DNA of 20,475 nt from LCIL01 sp041480845 (lineage in GTDB: Bacteria > Patescibacteriota > Microgenomatia > UBA8517): assembly GCA_041480845.1 (NCBI GenBank), contig JBGPAU010000012.1, positions 1 through 20,475 on the forward strand, in the 5' to 3' direction. The notes under the pieces are model-generated. The model saw nothing but the letters and a program-made list of their open reading frames with translations, had not been told where the DNA came from and ran no database searches. Positions 1 through 7,616 of this stretch are shown here, one piece after another (position 1 is the first letter of the stretch; each line of letters starts with the position of its first letter). The position numbers were made by a program, and so were the translations under genes.

Positions 1-1746
1 CAGCAAATAATTATTACCGAACTTCCTTATCAGGTAAATAAGGCCGAACTTGTGGCCAAAATTGCCGAACTTGTCAAAGATAAAAAGGTCATCGGCATTG
101 CCGATCTTAGAGACGAAAGCGACAAGGACGGAATGAGAGTTGCGGTCGACCTAAAAAGGGACGCAAAACCGAAGTCGGTTCTCAATAATCTTTTCAAACA
201 CACAAAACTGCAAAACTCTTTCTCCGCGAATTTTGTGGCTCTTGTTGATGGCACGCCACACACCTTAAATCTTAAACAGATTCTGGTTGAATATGTGAAA
301 CACAGACAAAGAGTTGTAACCAGAAGAACTATTTTTGATTTAACAGAAGCCAAGAAACGGGCCCATATTTTGGAAGGACTTAAAATTGCTCTTGATAATC
401 TTGACGCTGTCATCAAAACCATCAGGGAAAGTAGGACTCAGGAAGACGCCAAGAAAAATTTAATTGCCCGGTTTGGTTTGAGCGATATTCAGGCAACGGC
501 AATTCTGGATATGCAGTTAAGGCGCTTGGCGGCCTTGGAGAGGGAAAAAATTGAGAAAGAATATGCGGAAATTGCGAAACTGATTGATGAACTTACTGCA
601 ATTCTTAGGGATCCGCAAAAAGTTCTTGGTATTATCGTTACAGAACTTGCCGAACTTAAGGCAAAATACGGTGACGCCCGTAGAACCAAGATTTATAAAC
701 ACGCCGTGGGAGAGTTTAGCGAAGAAGATTTAGTTGCCAAGGAAGAAACACTGATTACGGTAACCCGAACCGGCTATATCAAACGCCTCTCGGCCGGGGC
801 ATATAGAGCCCAAAGAAGAGGGGGTAAGGGAGTAATCGGAATGGCCACAAAAGAAGAGGATGAAATTGAGCATTTGATTGATGCCACAACCCATGACACA
901 CTTCTTTTCTTCACCAATAAAGGCCGTGTTTTCGGCCTTAAAGCTTGGGAAATTCCGGAAAGTAGCCGCCAGGCAAAAGGGCAGGCACTGGTAAATCTTT
1001 TGAATCTTGAGCAAAGTGAGGAAATCAGGTCCATCCTTCCGCTTTCTAAAGAATCCGGAATGAATAACCCGCTCCGCGGAAAGAATTTGGTTATGGCAAC
1101 AAAAGCAGGAATAATTAAAAAAACTAAACTTGATGAATTTGAAAATCTGAGGGCCTCGGGACTTATTGCCATAAAGCTCAGGGGAGAGGACCAACTGGTT
1201 TCGGTTCACCCGACCACGGGGGATGACCACGTTATCCTTTTGACCAGAGGAGCAAAATCGATAAGATTTCCGGAAGTAAATGTCAGACCCATGGGAAGGG
1301 CAACTACAGGTGTAACCGGAATAAAACTGGAGAATGATGACGAACTTATCGGCATGGAGGTCTTCCCCGGAAAAGAATCCGTCCCGTCAGACAAAAGAAA
1401 GAAGTTTTTCAGAGATATTCTGACAATTGCCGAAAAAGGACTTGGAAAGCGTACCCCGATTCATCTTTTCCCAGTTCAAAAAAGGGCAGGCAAAGGAGTT
1501 AAGGCTTCCGTGGTCAATCCCAAAACCGGAAATCTTAAAACTGCGATCATGGTCACGCAGAATTTTGATCAGGTGATAATCACCAGCAGGATGGGGCAGG
1601 TTATAAAGCTTCCTCTGAAAAATATTCCGGAACTGGGGAGGGCTACTCAAGGGGTTATTCTTATGCGCTTTGCCGACAGGTCCGATTCAGTTGCCGCCGC
1701 CGCAGTCCTTGAAAAAGGCGGGGATGAAGAGGAAGAAGAAAATTAG
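1..1746 (+). CDS. gyrA: DNA gyrase subunit A, C-terminal part (5' end outside window)
   Basis: GyrA is the DNA-breaking and DNA-wrapping subunit of gyrase (A2B2), which introduces negative supercoils using ATP. The reading frame is open from base 1, so the gene starts upstream and the active-site tyrosine region is not in the window. About 581 residues are visible: the end of the breakage-reunion domain and coiled coil (for example AILDMQLRRLAALEREKI), then the six-bladed C-terminal beta-pinwheel. The pinwheel carries a good GyrA box, QRRGGKG at about 815-835, which separates GyrA from ParC. The protein ends in an acidic tail (GGDEEEEEN), common in GyrA. The stop codon overlaps the stop of the convergent small gene by 4 bases. 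No terminator is visible. Confidence 0.97.
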   Translation, partial: QQIIITELPYQVNKAELVAKIAELVKDKKVIGIADLRDESDKDGMRVAVDLKRDAKPKSVLNNLFKHTKLQNSFSANFVALVDGTPHTLNLKQILVEYVKHRQRVVTRRTIFDLTEAKKRAHILEGLKIALDNLDAVIKTIRESRTQEDAKKNLIARFGLSDIQATAILDMQLRRLAALEREKIEKEYAEIAKLIDELTAILRDPQKVLGIIVTELAELKAKYGDARRTKIYKHAVGEFSEEDLVAKEETLITVTRTGYIKRLSAGAYRAQRRGGKGVIGMATKEEDEIEHLIDATTHDTLLFFTNKGRVFGLKAWEIPESSRQAKGQALVNLLNLEQSEEIRSILPLSKESGMNNPLRGKNLVMATKAGIIKKTKLDEFENLRASGLIAIKLRGEDQLVSVHPTTGDDHVILLTRGAKSIRFPEVNVRPMGRATTGVTGIKLENDDELIGMEVFPGKESVPSDKRKKFFRDILTIAEKGLGKRTPIHLFPVQKRAGKGVKASVVNPKTGNLKTAIMVTQNFDQVIITSRMGQVIKLPLKNIPELGRATQGVILMRFADRSDSVAAAAVLEKGGDEEEEEN

Positions 1747-2033
1747 AGTTTTTCGATTTTGCGGGCAAGCTTCCGCAGATTTTCAGCCCGTCTTCTCTCA
1801 AAAGAACCGTTACCTGTAATATCTTCTATGCCTCTTACTGAAGCATCGACAGCATCCGCTTCCAATTCCTTTACTCTTGCTCTGGAACGAATGGCTGCTA
1901 CCAATAATATTTTAGTTTCGATTGGCGAGAGATGGGCATCGGCCAAATGTTCAATTGCCATACCGACATCCCCCTTGATAATACTTTCATTTAAAGATCG
2001 GTCAATTTCTTTTCTGTCAATTTCTTTTGCCAC
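1743..2033 (-). CDS. Small helical protein of unknown function (96 aa)
   Basis: I do not recognise a family. The 96-residue product is predicted to be all helical and highly charged, with a C-terminal basic stretch (RRRAENLRKLARKIEKL). It has no membrane segment, signal peptide or cysteines. The start is GTG at 2033. That choice is supported by a consensus promoter on the minus strand: TTGACA (2063-2068), 17-base spacer, TAAACT (2040-2045), then only 6 bases to GTG. The mRNA is therefore probably leaderless. The gene is convergent with gyrA, overlapping its stop by 4 bases, and divergent from the SIMPL-domain gene, sharing the -35 region. A real gene is likely because of the promoter and the coding-like composition. 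Confidence 0.7.
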   Translation of the reverse strand: MAKEIDRKEIDRSLNESIIKGDVGMAIEHLADAHLSPIETKILLVAAIRSRARVKELEADAVDASVRGIEDITGNGSFERRRAENLRKLARKIEKL

Positions 2034-2039
2034 ACCAGG

Positions 2040-2091
2040 AGTTTACTTCCACATTAGCCTCTTGTCAATTTCAACTATTTTAATATAGAAT
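2040..2091. promoter_or_regulatory. Divergent promoters sharing one -35 region
   Basis: The 7-mer TTGTCAA at 2062-2068 reads as TTGTCA on the plus strand and TTGACA on the minus strand. Minus: -10 TAAACT at 2040-2045, spacer 17, 6 bases before the GTG at 2033. Plus: -10 TAGAAT at 2086-2091 (spacer 18) or TATAGA at 2084-2089 (spacer 16), with ATG at 2098. Both transcripts would start at or next to the start codon, and both polymerases would compete for the same -35 bases. Confidence 0.65.
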
Positions 2092-2097
2092 ACTTTA

Positions 2098-2844
2098 ATG
2101 AAAGAAAAACAAATTGGTTTTGCCGGAAAGATTATTATCTTTTTTATCCTTCTTTTCATTTTTGCCAAATGGGGACCAGCCATTAACTTTTCGACTACAA
2201 CTCAAACTAAAGGGGAACCGTTCGTTGTTCAGGGAACCGGTAAAGTAACGGTAGCTCCCGACATTGCCAAAATTGACCTGGGGATTCAGGAGTCGGGAAC
2301 CAATTTGAAAACAGTACAAGACTCCGTCAATAAAAAGTCGCAGGATCTGACCGGTCAAATCAAAAAATTGGGAATTGCGGCAAACGACATTAAAACAATT
2401 TCGTATTACGTTTATCCCCAATACGATTACACGGCTCCGGCCCAAAGAATAACCGGTTATGAAGTTTCAACTTCGTATGAAGTTACAATCCGCGATTTTA
2501 CAAAAATTAATGAACTTATCGCTTCCGCTACAAGTTTTGGTGCCAATATGGCCGGTAGTATTAATTTTGATTTGAGCGATAATCTCAAAAAAGAAAAGCT
2601 GCAGGAGGCCAGGGATCTTGCGGTTGCCGAAGCAAAAACAAAAGCGGAAGGACTTGCCAAGGCGGCAGGGATTAGCCTGGGTAAAATAATTAATGTGACG
2701 GAAGAAACTCCTTCAAATATCCGGCCTCTAATGCTTCCTACCGCCGGCGGCGGAGTTGCCGATAAATCAGTTAGCCAACCGGCGGTCCAGCCCGGAACTA
2801 CTGACATAAACGTTACGGTTTCTCTTGCATACGAAGTCCGTTAA
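2098..2844 (+). CDS. SIMPL-domain (DUF541) protein, membrane-anchored
   Basis: The 248-residue product has an N-terminal hydrophobic helix (about residues 10-27) that could be a signal anchor. A SIMPL/DUF541 domain follows from about residue 40 to the end. Family-typical segments are VVQGTGKVTVAPDIAKIDLG, the repeated pattern around TGYEVSTSYEVTIRDF, and AKTKAEGLAKAAGISLGKI. Family members are periplasmic or cell-surface proteins (for example BP26 of Brucella and YggE of E. coli). Their biochemical role is poorly defined and oxidative-stress links have been reported. ATG 2098 is chosen because a -10 box ends 6 bases upstream. The gene ends 3 bases before the stop of the convergent hydrolase gene. 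Confidence 0.9.
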   Translation: MKEKQIGFAGKIIIFFILLFIFAKWGPAINFSTTTQTKGEPFVVQGTGKVTVAPDIAKIDLGIQESGTNLKTVQDSVNKKSQDLTGQIKKLGIAANDIKTISYYVYPQYDYTAPAQRITGYEVSTSYEVTIRDFTKINELIASATSFGANMAGSINFDLSDNLKKEKLQEARDLAVAEAKTKAEGLAKAAGISLGKIINVTEETPSNIRPLMLPTAGGGVADKSVSQPAVQPGTTDINVTVSLAYEVR

Positions 2845-2847
2845 GAG

Positions 2848-3360
2848 TTAACCCAGAAGGAATTTCTTAAACTCATCGGTATAAGGGTATTCGTGATCAT
2901 CCCCTGATTTGGAAATTAATTCTACCGGGCTTCCCGCATCGGATAAAAAACTTTTCAGCATGCCGCTGCCACCGTGCGGATCTTCATCATTTTGAAAGCA
3001 AATCACCTGCCCGGGCGAAATTGATCTCAATGCAAATTTAATTACTTCCTTTTCCGGCTCGGATAAATCATTTAGAGGAATCCCGCAAAGAATTACCTTA
3101 TGGATTTTTACCGGACTTTTTTGAATCATGTAGGCCGCAACCAGAGTCCCGATCGATTTGGCAATTATATCGACGCTACGTACGCCCGCAACATCATTTA
3201 TAAGCCGGGCTTTTTCCTTGGCATTAAATTTCTTTACGGGGTCCTCCCAATGATCCCAATAGATAGCGCGGATTTCACCCTCAACGTTTATTGTCCTAGC
3301 AGTTTCTTCCAACCAACTTTTATTCTGAAGCGAATACCCGGGCAAAACGACTGTTACCAT
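2848..3360 (-). CDS. Small alpha/beta hydrolase-fold protein
   Basis: The 170-residue product resembles the compact alpha/beta hydrolases. The N-terminus has an oxyanion-type LPGYS after the first strand. The nucleophile elbow is K-S-I-G, with Ser69 in AKSIGTL. The acid is probably Asp125 or Asp127 (NDEDPHG) and the base is His156 (GDDHEYPY), so the catalytic triad appears complete. There is no signal peptide, so it should be cytoplasmic. The substrate cannot be deduced. The best -10 on the minus strand, TATAAT at 3367-3372, ends 6 bases before the ATG, implying a leaderless mRNA. The gene is divergent from metK, and the metK -35 lies inside this gene's promoter. Confidence 0.85.
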   Translation of the reverse strand: MVTVVLPGYSLQNKSWLEETARTINVEGEIRAIYWDHWEDPVKKFNAKEKARLINDVAGVRSVDIIAKSIGTLVAAYMIQKSPVKIHKVILCGIPLNDLSEPEKEVIKFALRSISPGQVICFQNDEDPHGGSGMLKSFLSDAGSPVELISKSGDDHEYPYTDEFKKFLLG

Positions 3361-3388
3361 TGAATAATTATATCCTATACGCTAGAAT
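3360..3388 (+). promoter_or_regulatory. metK promoter
   Basis: TTGAAT at 3360-3365, a 17-base spacer and TAGAAT at 3383-3388 place the transcription start at about 3395. That is exactly at the 5' side of the riboswitch P1 helix. The divergent hydrolase promoter (-10 at 3367-3372 on the minus strand) is embedded in the spacer, so the two probably compete. Confidence 0.65.
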
Positions 3389-3393
3389 GATTT

Positions 3394-3495
3394 CATATAT
3401 CAAGAGTGCGGGGAAGGACCTAGCCTGATGATCCGCCGACAACCCTTCGACTCCTCAAAGTCGCTCAGGGTGCCAAAGCTGGAGACCGATATGAG
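3394..3495 (+). promoter_or_regulatory. SAM-I clan riboswitch, with the metK start codon inside P1
   Basis: The metK leader matches the S-adenosylmethionine aptamer of the SAM-I/SAM-IV clan. P1 is 3396-3401 with 3488-3493. The conserved AAGAG follows at 3402-3406. P2 is 3408-3412 with 3432-3436, carrying a kink-turn-like G-A element (3413-3414 against 3430-3431) and an upper stem 3415-3417 with 3424-3426. Then come CGACAACCC, P3 (3442-3445 with 3468-3471, and inner hairpin 3448-3452 with 3459-3463), and the conserved GGTGCCAA. No normal P4 is evident between 3483 and 3487, so this may be a reduced variant. The metK AUG (3491-3493) forms part of P1, and a GGAG (3481-3484) lies where the pseudoknot partner of the P2 loop is expected. 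Ligand binding should therefore block translation directly. Confidence 0.85.
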
Positions 3496-4552
3496 TAATA
3501 TTTTCTTAGATTCCTTCAAAAATTATACTGTCGAATCCGTAACCAGCGGTCATCCCGATAAAATTTGCGATCAGGTTTCCGACGCCATTCTTGACGCCTG
3601 TCTTGCCCAAGACCCCAAAAGCCGGGTTGCGGTAGAGTCTTTCGGAAGTCACGGACTTTTTATTATCGGCGGGGAAGTTACAACAAAAGCCAAATTTGAC
3701 GCGGCAAGAATCGCCGCAAAAGTTTACAGAGATATCGGGCACACGGATAAACTTAAAATTATTACAAATATAATTAAGCAGTCTCCCGATATTGCCATGG
3801 GGGTTGACACCGGCGGGGCGGGGGACCAGGGAATAATGTACGGGTTTGCCACAGACGAAACCCCCGAGTTTCTTCCAAAGGCGGTTGCCATGGTCCATAG
3901 ACTTACAAAGGGTTTGGAAGACCTGCGCCGTTCCAAAAAAATCAAATGGCTTCTTCCCGACGGCAAAGCCCAAATCACCATGCAAAATGGAAAAATAAAA
4001 ACAGTTCTTGTTTCGGCTCAGCACAAAAAAGGAATTCCGATTGAAACGATCAGACGCGAGATTACAAATAAATTAATTAAGAAAGTAGTGGGGGACACTA
4101 AAGATATAACAATTCTCGTTAATCCGACAGGAAAGTTTGAGGTCGGAGGTTTTATGGGAGACACGGGTTTAACCGGCCGCAAAATCATGGTCGATACGTA
4201 TGGAGGTTTAATTCCTCACGGAGGCGGAGGTTTTTCCGGAAAAGATCCGACAAAGGTCGATAGAAGCGGGGCTTACATGTGCCGGTTTGTTGCCAAAAAT
4301 ATTGTTGCTAAGGGATTGACCAAAGAGTGTCTGGTTTCAGTTGCCTATGCAATCGGTAAAGCAGAACCTTTGATGCTTAGGGCCTTGGACGAAAAAGGCA
4401 AAGACTTATCCAGATATGTCGCCAAAAACTTTGATTTCAGACCCCGGGCAATTATCGAAAGACTTAATTTACAAACCCCGATCTATCAGGCAACCGCTTC
4501 CTACGGCCACTTCGGCAGAGCAGGATTCCCCTGGGAAAAGATTGAAAAATAA
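3491..4552 (+). CDS. metK: S-adenosylmethionine synthetase
   Basis: MetK makes S-adenosylmethionine from methionine and ATP, releasing phosphate and pyrophosphate. The 353-residue product has the family motifs ESVTSGHPDK (residues 15-24), GAGDQG (109-114) and the P-loop-like GGGGFSGKDPTKVDRS (244-259). It is some 30 residues shorter than the usual bacterial enzyme (about 380-400), chiefly through shorter loops. The frame is open upstream to an ATG at 3428, but those 21 codons are riboswitch sequence, and MetK proteins begin close to this position (residues 1-16 run into the ESVTSGHPDK motif). The start at 3491 also has GGAG 6 bases upstream. It is regulated by the SAM riboswitch as a feedback loop. 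The stop codon directly abuts the -35 of the next gene's promoter. Confidence 0.96.
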   Translation: MSNIFLDSFKNYTVESVTSGHPDKICDQVSDAILDACLAQDPKSRVAVESFGSHGLFIIGGEVTTKAKFDAARIAAKVYRDIGHTDKLKIITNIIKQSPDIAMGVDTGGAGDQGIMYGFATDETPEFLPKAVAMVHRLTKGLEDLRRSKKIKWLLPDGKAQITMQNGKIKTVLVSAQHKKGIPIETIRREITNKLIKKVVGDTKDITILVNPTGKFEVGGFMGDTGLTGRKIMVDTYGGLIPHGGGGFSGKDPTKVDRSGAYMCRFVAKNIVAKGLTKECLVSVAYAIGKAEPLMLRALDEKGKDLSRYVAKNFDFRPRAIIERLNLQTPIYQATASYGHFGRAGFPWEKIEK

Positions 4553-4581
4553 TTGACTTTACTGTAAGCGTGTCCTATAAT
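4553..4581 (+). promoter_or_regulatory. Strong sigma70-type promoter of the lipoprotein gene
   Basis: TTGACT (4553-4558), a 17-base spacer and a perfect TATAAT (4576-4581) give a predicted start near 4588 and a 5' leader of about 59 nt. This is among the best promoters in the window. It begins right after the metK stop codon. Confidence 0.8.
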
Positions 4582-4594
4582 GCTGACGCTCTCT

Positions 4595-5130
4595 AACAAA
4601 ATAAGAGTTTTGGCCATTTTATCCATCATTCTCAAAGGAGAAGAAAATGTACCGGAAAATTTTAGTAATCGCAGTGTGGTTTGTCTTACTGTTAACCGCA
4701 ACGGCATGTGGAAATTCAAAAACGTCATCCATTGTCACGTTTAAGGACGGTTACACAACTTTTTTATTTCATCCGAAGGCTGTTGAAGTTTACTTGTTTG
4801 TTAACAATAACGGAGAATATATCGAACCAAAACCCGGTGAGCATTTCGTTATGATACAGGCGGATATACTTGAAGCGGATTTGAACGATATTTCTTATCA
4901 AGTACCTACGGCAATTTCAGGTAAGTCGTTTCTCTGGTTTGACTATAGAACAATTCTTAGCTCACCAGATGCAGTTAATTTGGTTAAACCCCCGGTTTTG
5001 GAAGGGATACAAATACTCCCGCATATCGGATGGTTTTACCGCTTACCGGAAGGTGTCTGGCCATTAAGATTGGTCTTTGCAGATGGCACGATAGTGAAGA
5101 TCTATTCTGGTAAATAACTCTTATTTTGTT
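4595..5130. repeat. 15-bp perfect inverted repeat joining 5' and 3' UTRs of the lipoprotein mRNA
   Basis: AACAAAATAAGAGTT (4595-4609) is the exact reverse complement of AACTCTTATTTTGTT (5116-5130). The first arm begins about 7 nt after the predicted transcription start. The second overlaps the last two bases of the stop codon and lies just before the terminator. In the mRNA the arms could pair over a loop of about 500 nt. Confidence 0.85.
4647..5117 (+). CDS. Small predicted lipoprotein
   Basis: The 156-residue product has a type II signal: basic MYRK, a hydrophobic stretch (residues 5-20) and Cys21 after TATA. The lipobox is imperfect because the usual leucine at -3 is alanine. The mature part has no transmembrane segment and looks beta-rich. 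The segment NNNGEYIEPKPGEHFVMIQA vaguely resembles secreted beta-sandwich domains such as DUF4352, but I cannot assign a family. It is presumably anchored outside the cytoplasmic membrane. Unlike nearly every other gene here it has a strong Shine-Dalgarno sequence (AAAGGAG, 4635-4641) before ATG 4647, a long leader and a dedicated terminator. A 15-bp inverted repeat (4595-4609 and 5116-5130) brackets the coding region. Confidence 0.85.
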   Translation: MYRKILVIAVWFVLLLTATACGNSKTSSIVTFKDGYTTFLFHPKAVEVYLFVNNNGEYIEPKPGEHFVMIQADILEADLNDISYQVPTAISGKSFLWFDYRTILSSPDAVNLVKPPVLEGIQILPHIGWFYRLPEGVWPLRLVFADGTIVKIYSGK

Positions 5131-5140
5131 TGTGCCGCAG

Positions 5141-5176
5141 GGCGTACTTGAAGAAATTCAGGTACGCCTTTTTTTT
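5141..5176 (+). terminator. Rho-independent terminator after the lipoprotein gene
   Basis: A 12-bp stem (5141-5152 with 5157-5168, one G-U pair) is closed by a GAAA tetraloop and followed by eight T (5169-5176). It is one of only two convincing intrinsic terminators in the window. Confidence 0.95.
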
Positions 5177-5178
5177 GC

Positions 5179-6132
5179 CTAATTTCTCCCTTTTCCGTGG
5201 AAAGCTCTGTGTACGTCACGGAGCTGTTTATTGGTTACGTGGGTATAAATCTGGGTTGTAGAAATATTTTTGTGTCCCAGCATTTCCTGAACACTTCTGA
5301 TATCTGCCCCCGCCATTAAAAGATCCGTTGCAAAACTATGGCGCATCACATGCGGGGTAACTTCCACCGGTAGTTTCATTTTATGGGAATACTTTTTTAC
5401 CATTCTTTGAACCGATCGGGGAGTGAGGCGTGTTTTTTCATCGGGTGTGGTCGGATCGATCTTGCCCTTATGGCGGATAAAAAGCGGCTTAAAGTGATCA
5501 TCCCGTTCGTTGAGATATTTGATAAGCCAATCGGTAGCCCTTTGCGACAAAAATACCACCCGGGCTTTTCCTCCTTTTCCGATTATTCCAAATTCGCGCC
5601 GCACCATGTCGATTTTGTCCCTATCGAGTTTGGTTAGTTCCGAAACCCTAAGTCCCGTTGAAAAAAGCACTTCCAAGATTGCCTTATCACGCTTGCCCTG
5701 AATTGTTGATAGACTCGGCGCATTAAGTAAACGGTCAACTTGTTCACCATTTAGGAACTTGACTTGACGTTCTTCAACTTTGGGCAGTTCAATTTTGTCA
5801 GGCGCCATAACCACATAATCATTTTTAAGAAGCCACTTAAGAAAACTTCTCATGGCAATAACGTGGTAGCCTTGCGTACGCCTGCTTAAGGGAGCTTTAT
5901 TTTCTCCGGGAAGATTTGACAAAAAAACCCTGAAGCTTCTGATTACGTCTGGGTTAATATCCACCAATTTCTCGCGGAGGCCTTGAGAATCCATCCATAA
6001 TATAAAGCGACTAAGATAATGGCGGTAATTCCTGATCGTTAGGGGAGAGCAACCTCGTTCCACCTGCAAGTATTCCAAAAATTGGTTTACTTTTGAAGCT
6101 ATTTCGGACTGATTTTGGACAGTATCAGCCAT
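5179..6132 (-). CDS. Tyrosine recombinase of the XerC/XerD type
   Basis: The 317-residue product matches Xer recombinases in length and layout, with an N-terminal SAM-like core-binding domain (about 11-105) and a C-terminal catalytic domain (about 125-310). The catalytic set is complete: Arg162 (STGLRVSEL), Lys189 (GKGGKAR), His261 and Arg264 (HVMRHSFAT), His287 (LGHKNIS) and Tyr296 (TQIYTH). The likely role is resolving chromosome dimers at a dif site. With no phage or transposon genes nearby, a mobile-element integrase is less likely. I cannot tell XerC from XerD or a single-recombinase XerH/XerA-like system. I chose ATG 6132. A TTG at 6150 in frame is possible but lies practically at the predicted transcription start. 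The gene is convergent with the lipoprotein gene. Confidence 0.93.
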   Translation of the reverse strand: MADTVQNQSEIASKVNQFLEYLQVERGCSPLTIRNYRHYLSRFILWMDSQGLREKLVDINPDVIRSFRVFLSNLPGENKAPLSRRTQGYHVIAMRSFLKWLLKNDYVVMAPDKIELPKVEERQVKFLNGEQVDRLLNAPSLSTIQGKRDKAILEVLFSTGLRVSELTKLDRDKIDMVRREFGIIGKGGKARVVFLSQRATDWLIKYLNERDDHFKPLFIRHKGKIDPTTPDEKTRLTPRSVQRMVKKYSHKMKLPVEVTPHVMRHSFATDLLMAGADIRSVQEMLGHKNISTTQIYTHVTNKQLRDVHRAFHGKGRN

Positions 6133-6154
6133 TTGTGAGTAACCGGACAATTAG

Positions 6155-6183
6155 ATACTAAATTAGATTGGGGATTGTGTCAA
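6155..6183 (-). promoter_or_regulatory. Promoter of the Xer recombinase gene
   Basis: On the minus strand, a perfect TTGACA (6178-6183), a 17-base spacer and TAGTAT (6155-6160) predict a start near 6148, 16 nt before ATG 6132. The -35 overlaps the stop codon of the upstream HAD-like gene, so the recombinase can be transcribed separately from it. Confidence 0.75.
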
Positions 6184-6923
6184 TATGATTGTGCGACTAA
6201 TGCCTTATCAATCATGAACATTAATGGATACATCGCTTGGAGATACTCAGGATATCTTTTGATCACAATCAGCCGATCGTGCCGAAAATCCGGCATTATT
6301 TTACCAAGAGGAATATTCACTACCAAGCAGTTGGAGATGTTCGCCTCAACCGCAGCCTTTGTAAACTCAGTGTGATCATCTATATAAACCACCCATGGCG
6401 CGTTACTGGCTAGACGGATCAAATTATCGACCTTAAAAACAGACGGATTGGTTTCTGAATCGCTTCGAATCAGTATGTTTTCAGTTTTAAATTTTGGAAT
6501 TTTCCACGAAACCCAATCTGTAGTCGATTCTTTGAACTTGGGATCCCGCGAAGTCAGAGCAAAATTCCTAGCCGGGCCATAATATCCTAAGGTTTTATCT
6601 ATAACCGGAGTTATATATAAATATTTTTGCGCAAAGGCCAAAATCTCGGGCTCGTACCAATCGACCTCGGCATTCTTGATATAATCGCCGTCAAGGCCTG
6701 CTTTTTTAACAAGATTTGTCAGATAATTCCATTCATCGATTTCCGCGGGATTTGTTTTAATGCCTGTTTTTTCCGTAAATCTTTTCAAAACAATCTTTGG
6801 CGAGTTTGCCCAAATTCCGTCTATATCATAAACAAAAATTGTTTCGGGGTTTTGTAAAACTTTTTGGAACAAGTCCCAATTTCCTGTAAACATTTCGCGC
6901 CAGTAAAAAGGTTTTCTTTCCAT
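6180..6923 (-). CDS. HAD-superfamily-like hydrolase
   Basis: The 247-residue product carries the HAD motifs. Motif I is VYDIDGIWANS, with Asp33 as nucleophile and Asp35 as acid/base. Motif II is around LTSRDP (Ser125), a lysine near 143-164 would serve as motif III, and motif IV is the acidic pair Asp182-Asp183 (VYIDDHTEF). A helical insert of about 80 residues between motifs I and II would be a C1-type cap. The substrate is unknown. Such small soluble HADs include 5'-nucleotidases and other phosphatases, but nothing here picks one. It starts 2 bases after the stop of the 67-residue gene, so the two form a transcription unit. Its stop is TGA, evidence for the standard code. Confidence 0.75.
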   Translation of the reverse strand: MERKPFYWREMFTGNWDLFQKVLQNPETIFVYDIDGIWANSPKIVLKRFTEKTGIKTNPAEIDEWNYLTNLVKKAGLDGDYIKNAEVDWYEPEILAFAQKYLYITPVIDKTLGYYGPARNFALTSRDPKFKESTTDWVSWKIPKFKTENILIRSDSETNPSVFKVDNLIRLASNAPWVVYIDDHTEFTKAAVEANISNCLVVNIPLGKIMPDFRHDRLIVIKRYPEYLQAMYPLMFMIDKALVAQSY

Positions 6924-6925
6924 TT

Positions 6926-7129
6926 CTATTTTTTAAGAAGTTTTTTTAATTCCTCCGGATCTATTCCTAACCGTTTTGCATGATTTTCAATTTTTTCATC
7001 AGTGTCCAATACAACAGATAAATTATTTATTAAACTTTTTCGTAGTTCCGGTTTTTCCAGATGTTCCTGATAAGCGGCAACTATGCGGTCGGCGCTTGTC
7101 TTTTCAGTTTTTGTCTGATTTTCTGACAT
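6926..7129 (-). CDS. Small charged protein (67 aa), first gene of the HAD unit
   Basis: I do not recognise this 67-residue protein. It is hydrophilic and mostly helical. The C-terminal half (DTDEKIENHAKRLGIDPEELKKLLKK) looks like a short helix-turn-helix or three-helix unit, but without a family match I do not call it DNA-binding. A -10 box TATAAT on the minus strand (7137-7142) ends 7 bases before the ATG, giving a leaderless mRNA. It is followed after 2 bases by the HAD-like gene, so both are expected to be co-expressed. Confidence 0.7.
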   Translation of the reverse strand: MSENQTKTEKTSADRIVAAYQEHLEKPELRKSLINNLSVVLDTDEKIENHAKRLGIDPEELKKLLKK

Positions 7130-7372
7130 ACAGGGTATTATACACGATTAGCCTCAAATCTGACCTCACTAAATCGATTTTAAGACATGTCTGGTTTAAA
7201 AGATGACTATCTGATCATCTAATTATCCCGAAAATACGGAATTAACAATATATCGCCAAAAACGGGGGAGTCGGGGAAACCCCATAAATTTCGTTCGGTA
7301 TTTGTTCGGAAAGGGGTTTACCGACAGATAATTAAAAAGGGGTGATAAATAGAAATAAAAGACCGATAAAAA

Positions 7373-7396
7373 AATAAGCAAATAAGCCAATAAGCG
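7373..7396. repeat. Tandem 8-bp repeat (AATAAGCN x3)
   Basis: AATAAGC occurs at 7373, 7381 and 7389 with exact 8-bp spacing, and is followed by AATGC twice (7397-7406). Confidence 0.8.
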
Positions 7397-7616
7397 AATG
7401 CAATGCAAAAAGCGCTCCACTCGCTCACAGCTTTAGTCTGCGTCGCAAAAGTTACATTGTACGACTATATAGAGTTTGCTTCCCCGGGCCTGTTGTCTCA
7501 CGGAAACCGACAAGTCTTCCTAAGGGGGCTATGTAGGGTTTGCTAATAAGGCTTGACCCTTGGTGAGCCCCTTCCCCAAAGAGGATCAATGAAGATATCG
7601 ACAAGACTTATTATAC

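Noticed and set aside
3428..3490. Upstream extension of metK to ATG 3428
   Set aside because: These bases form the riboswitch core and the resulting 21 residues do not belong to MetK. The start at 3491 matches the family.
7223..7420. 65-residue open frame on the minus strand
   Set aside because: It has no Shine-Dalgarno sequence or promoter, a skewed composition, overlaps the tandem repeats and resembles no protein.
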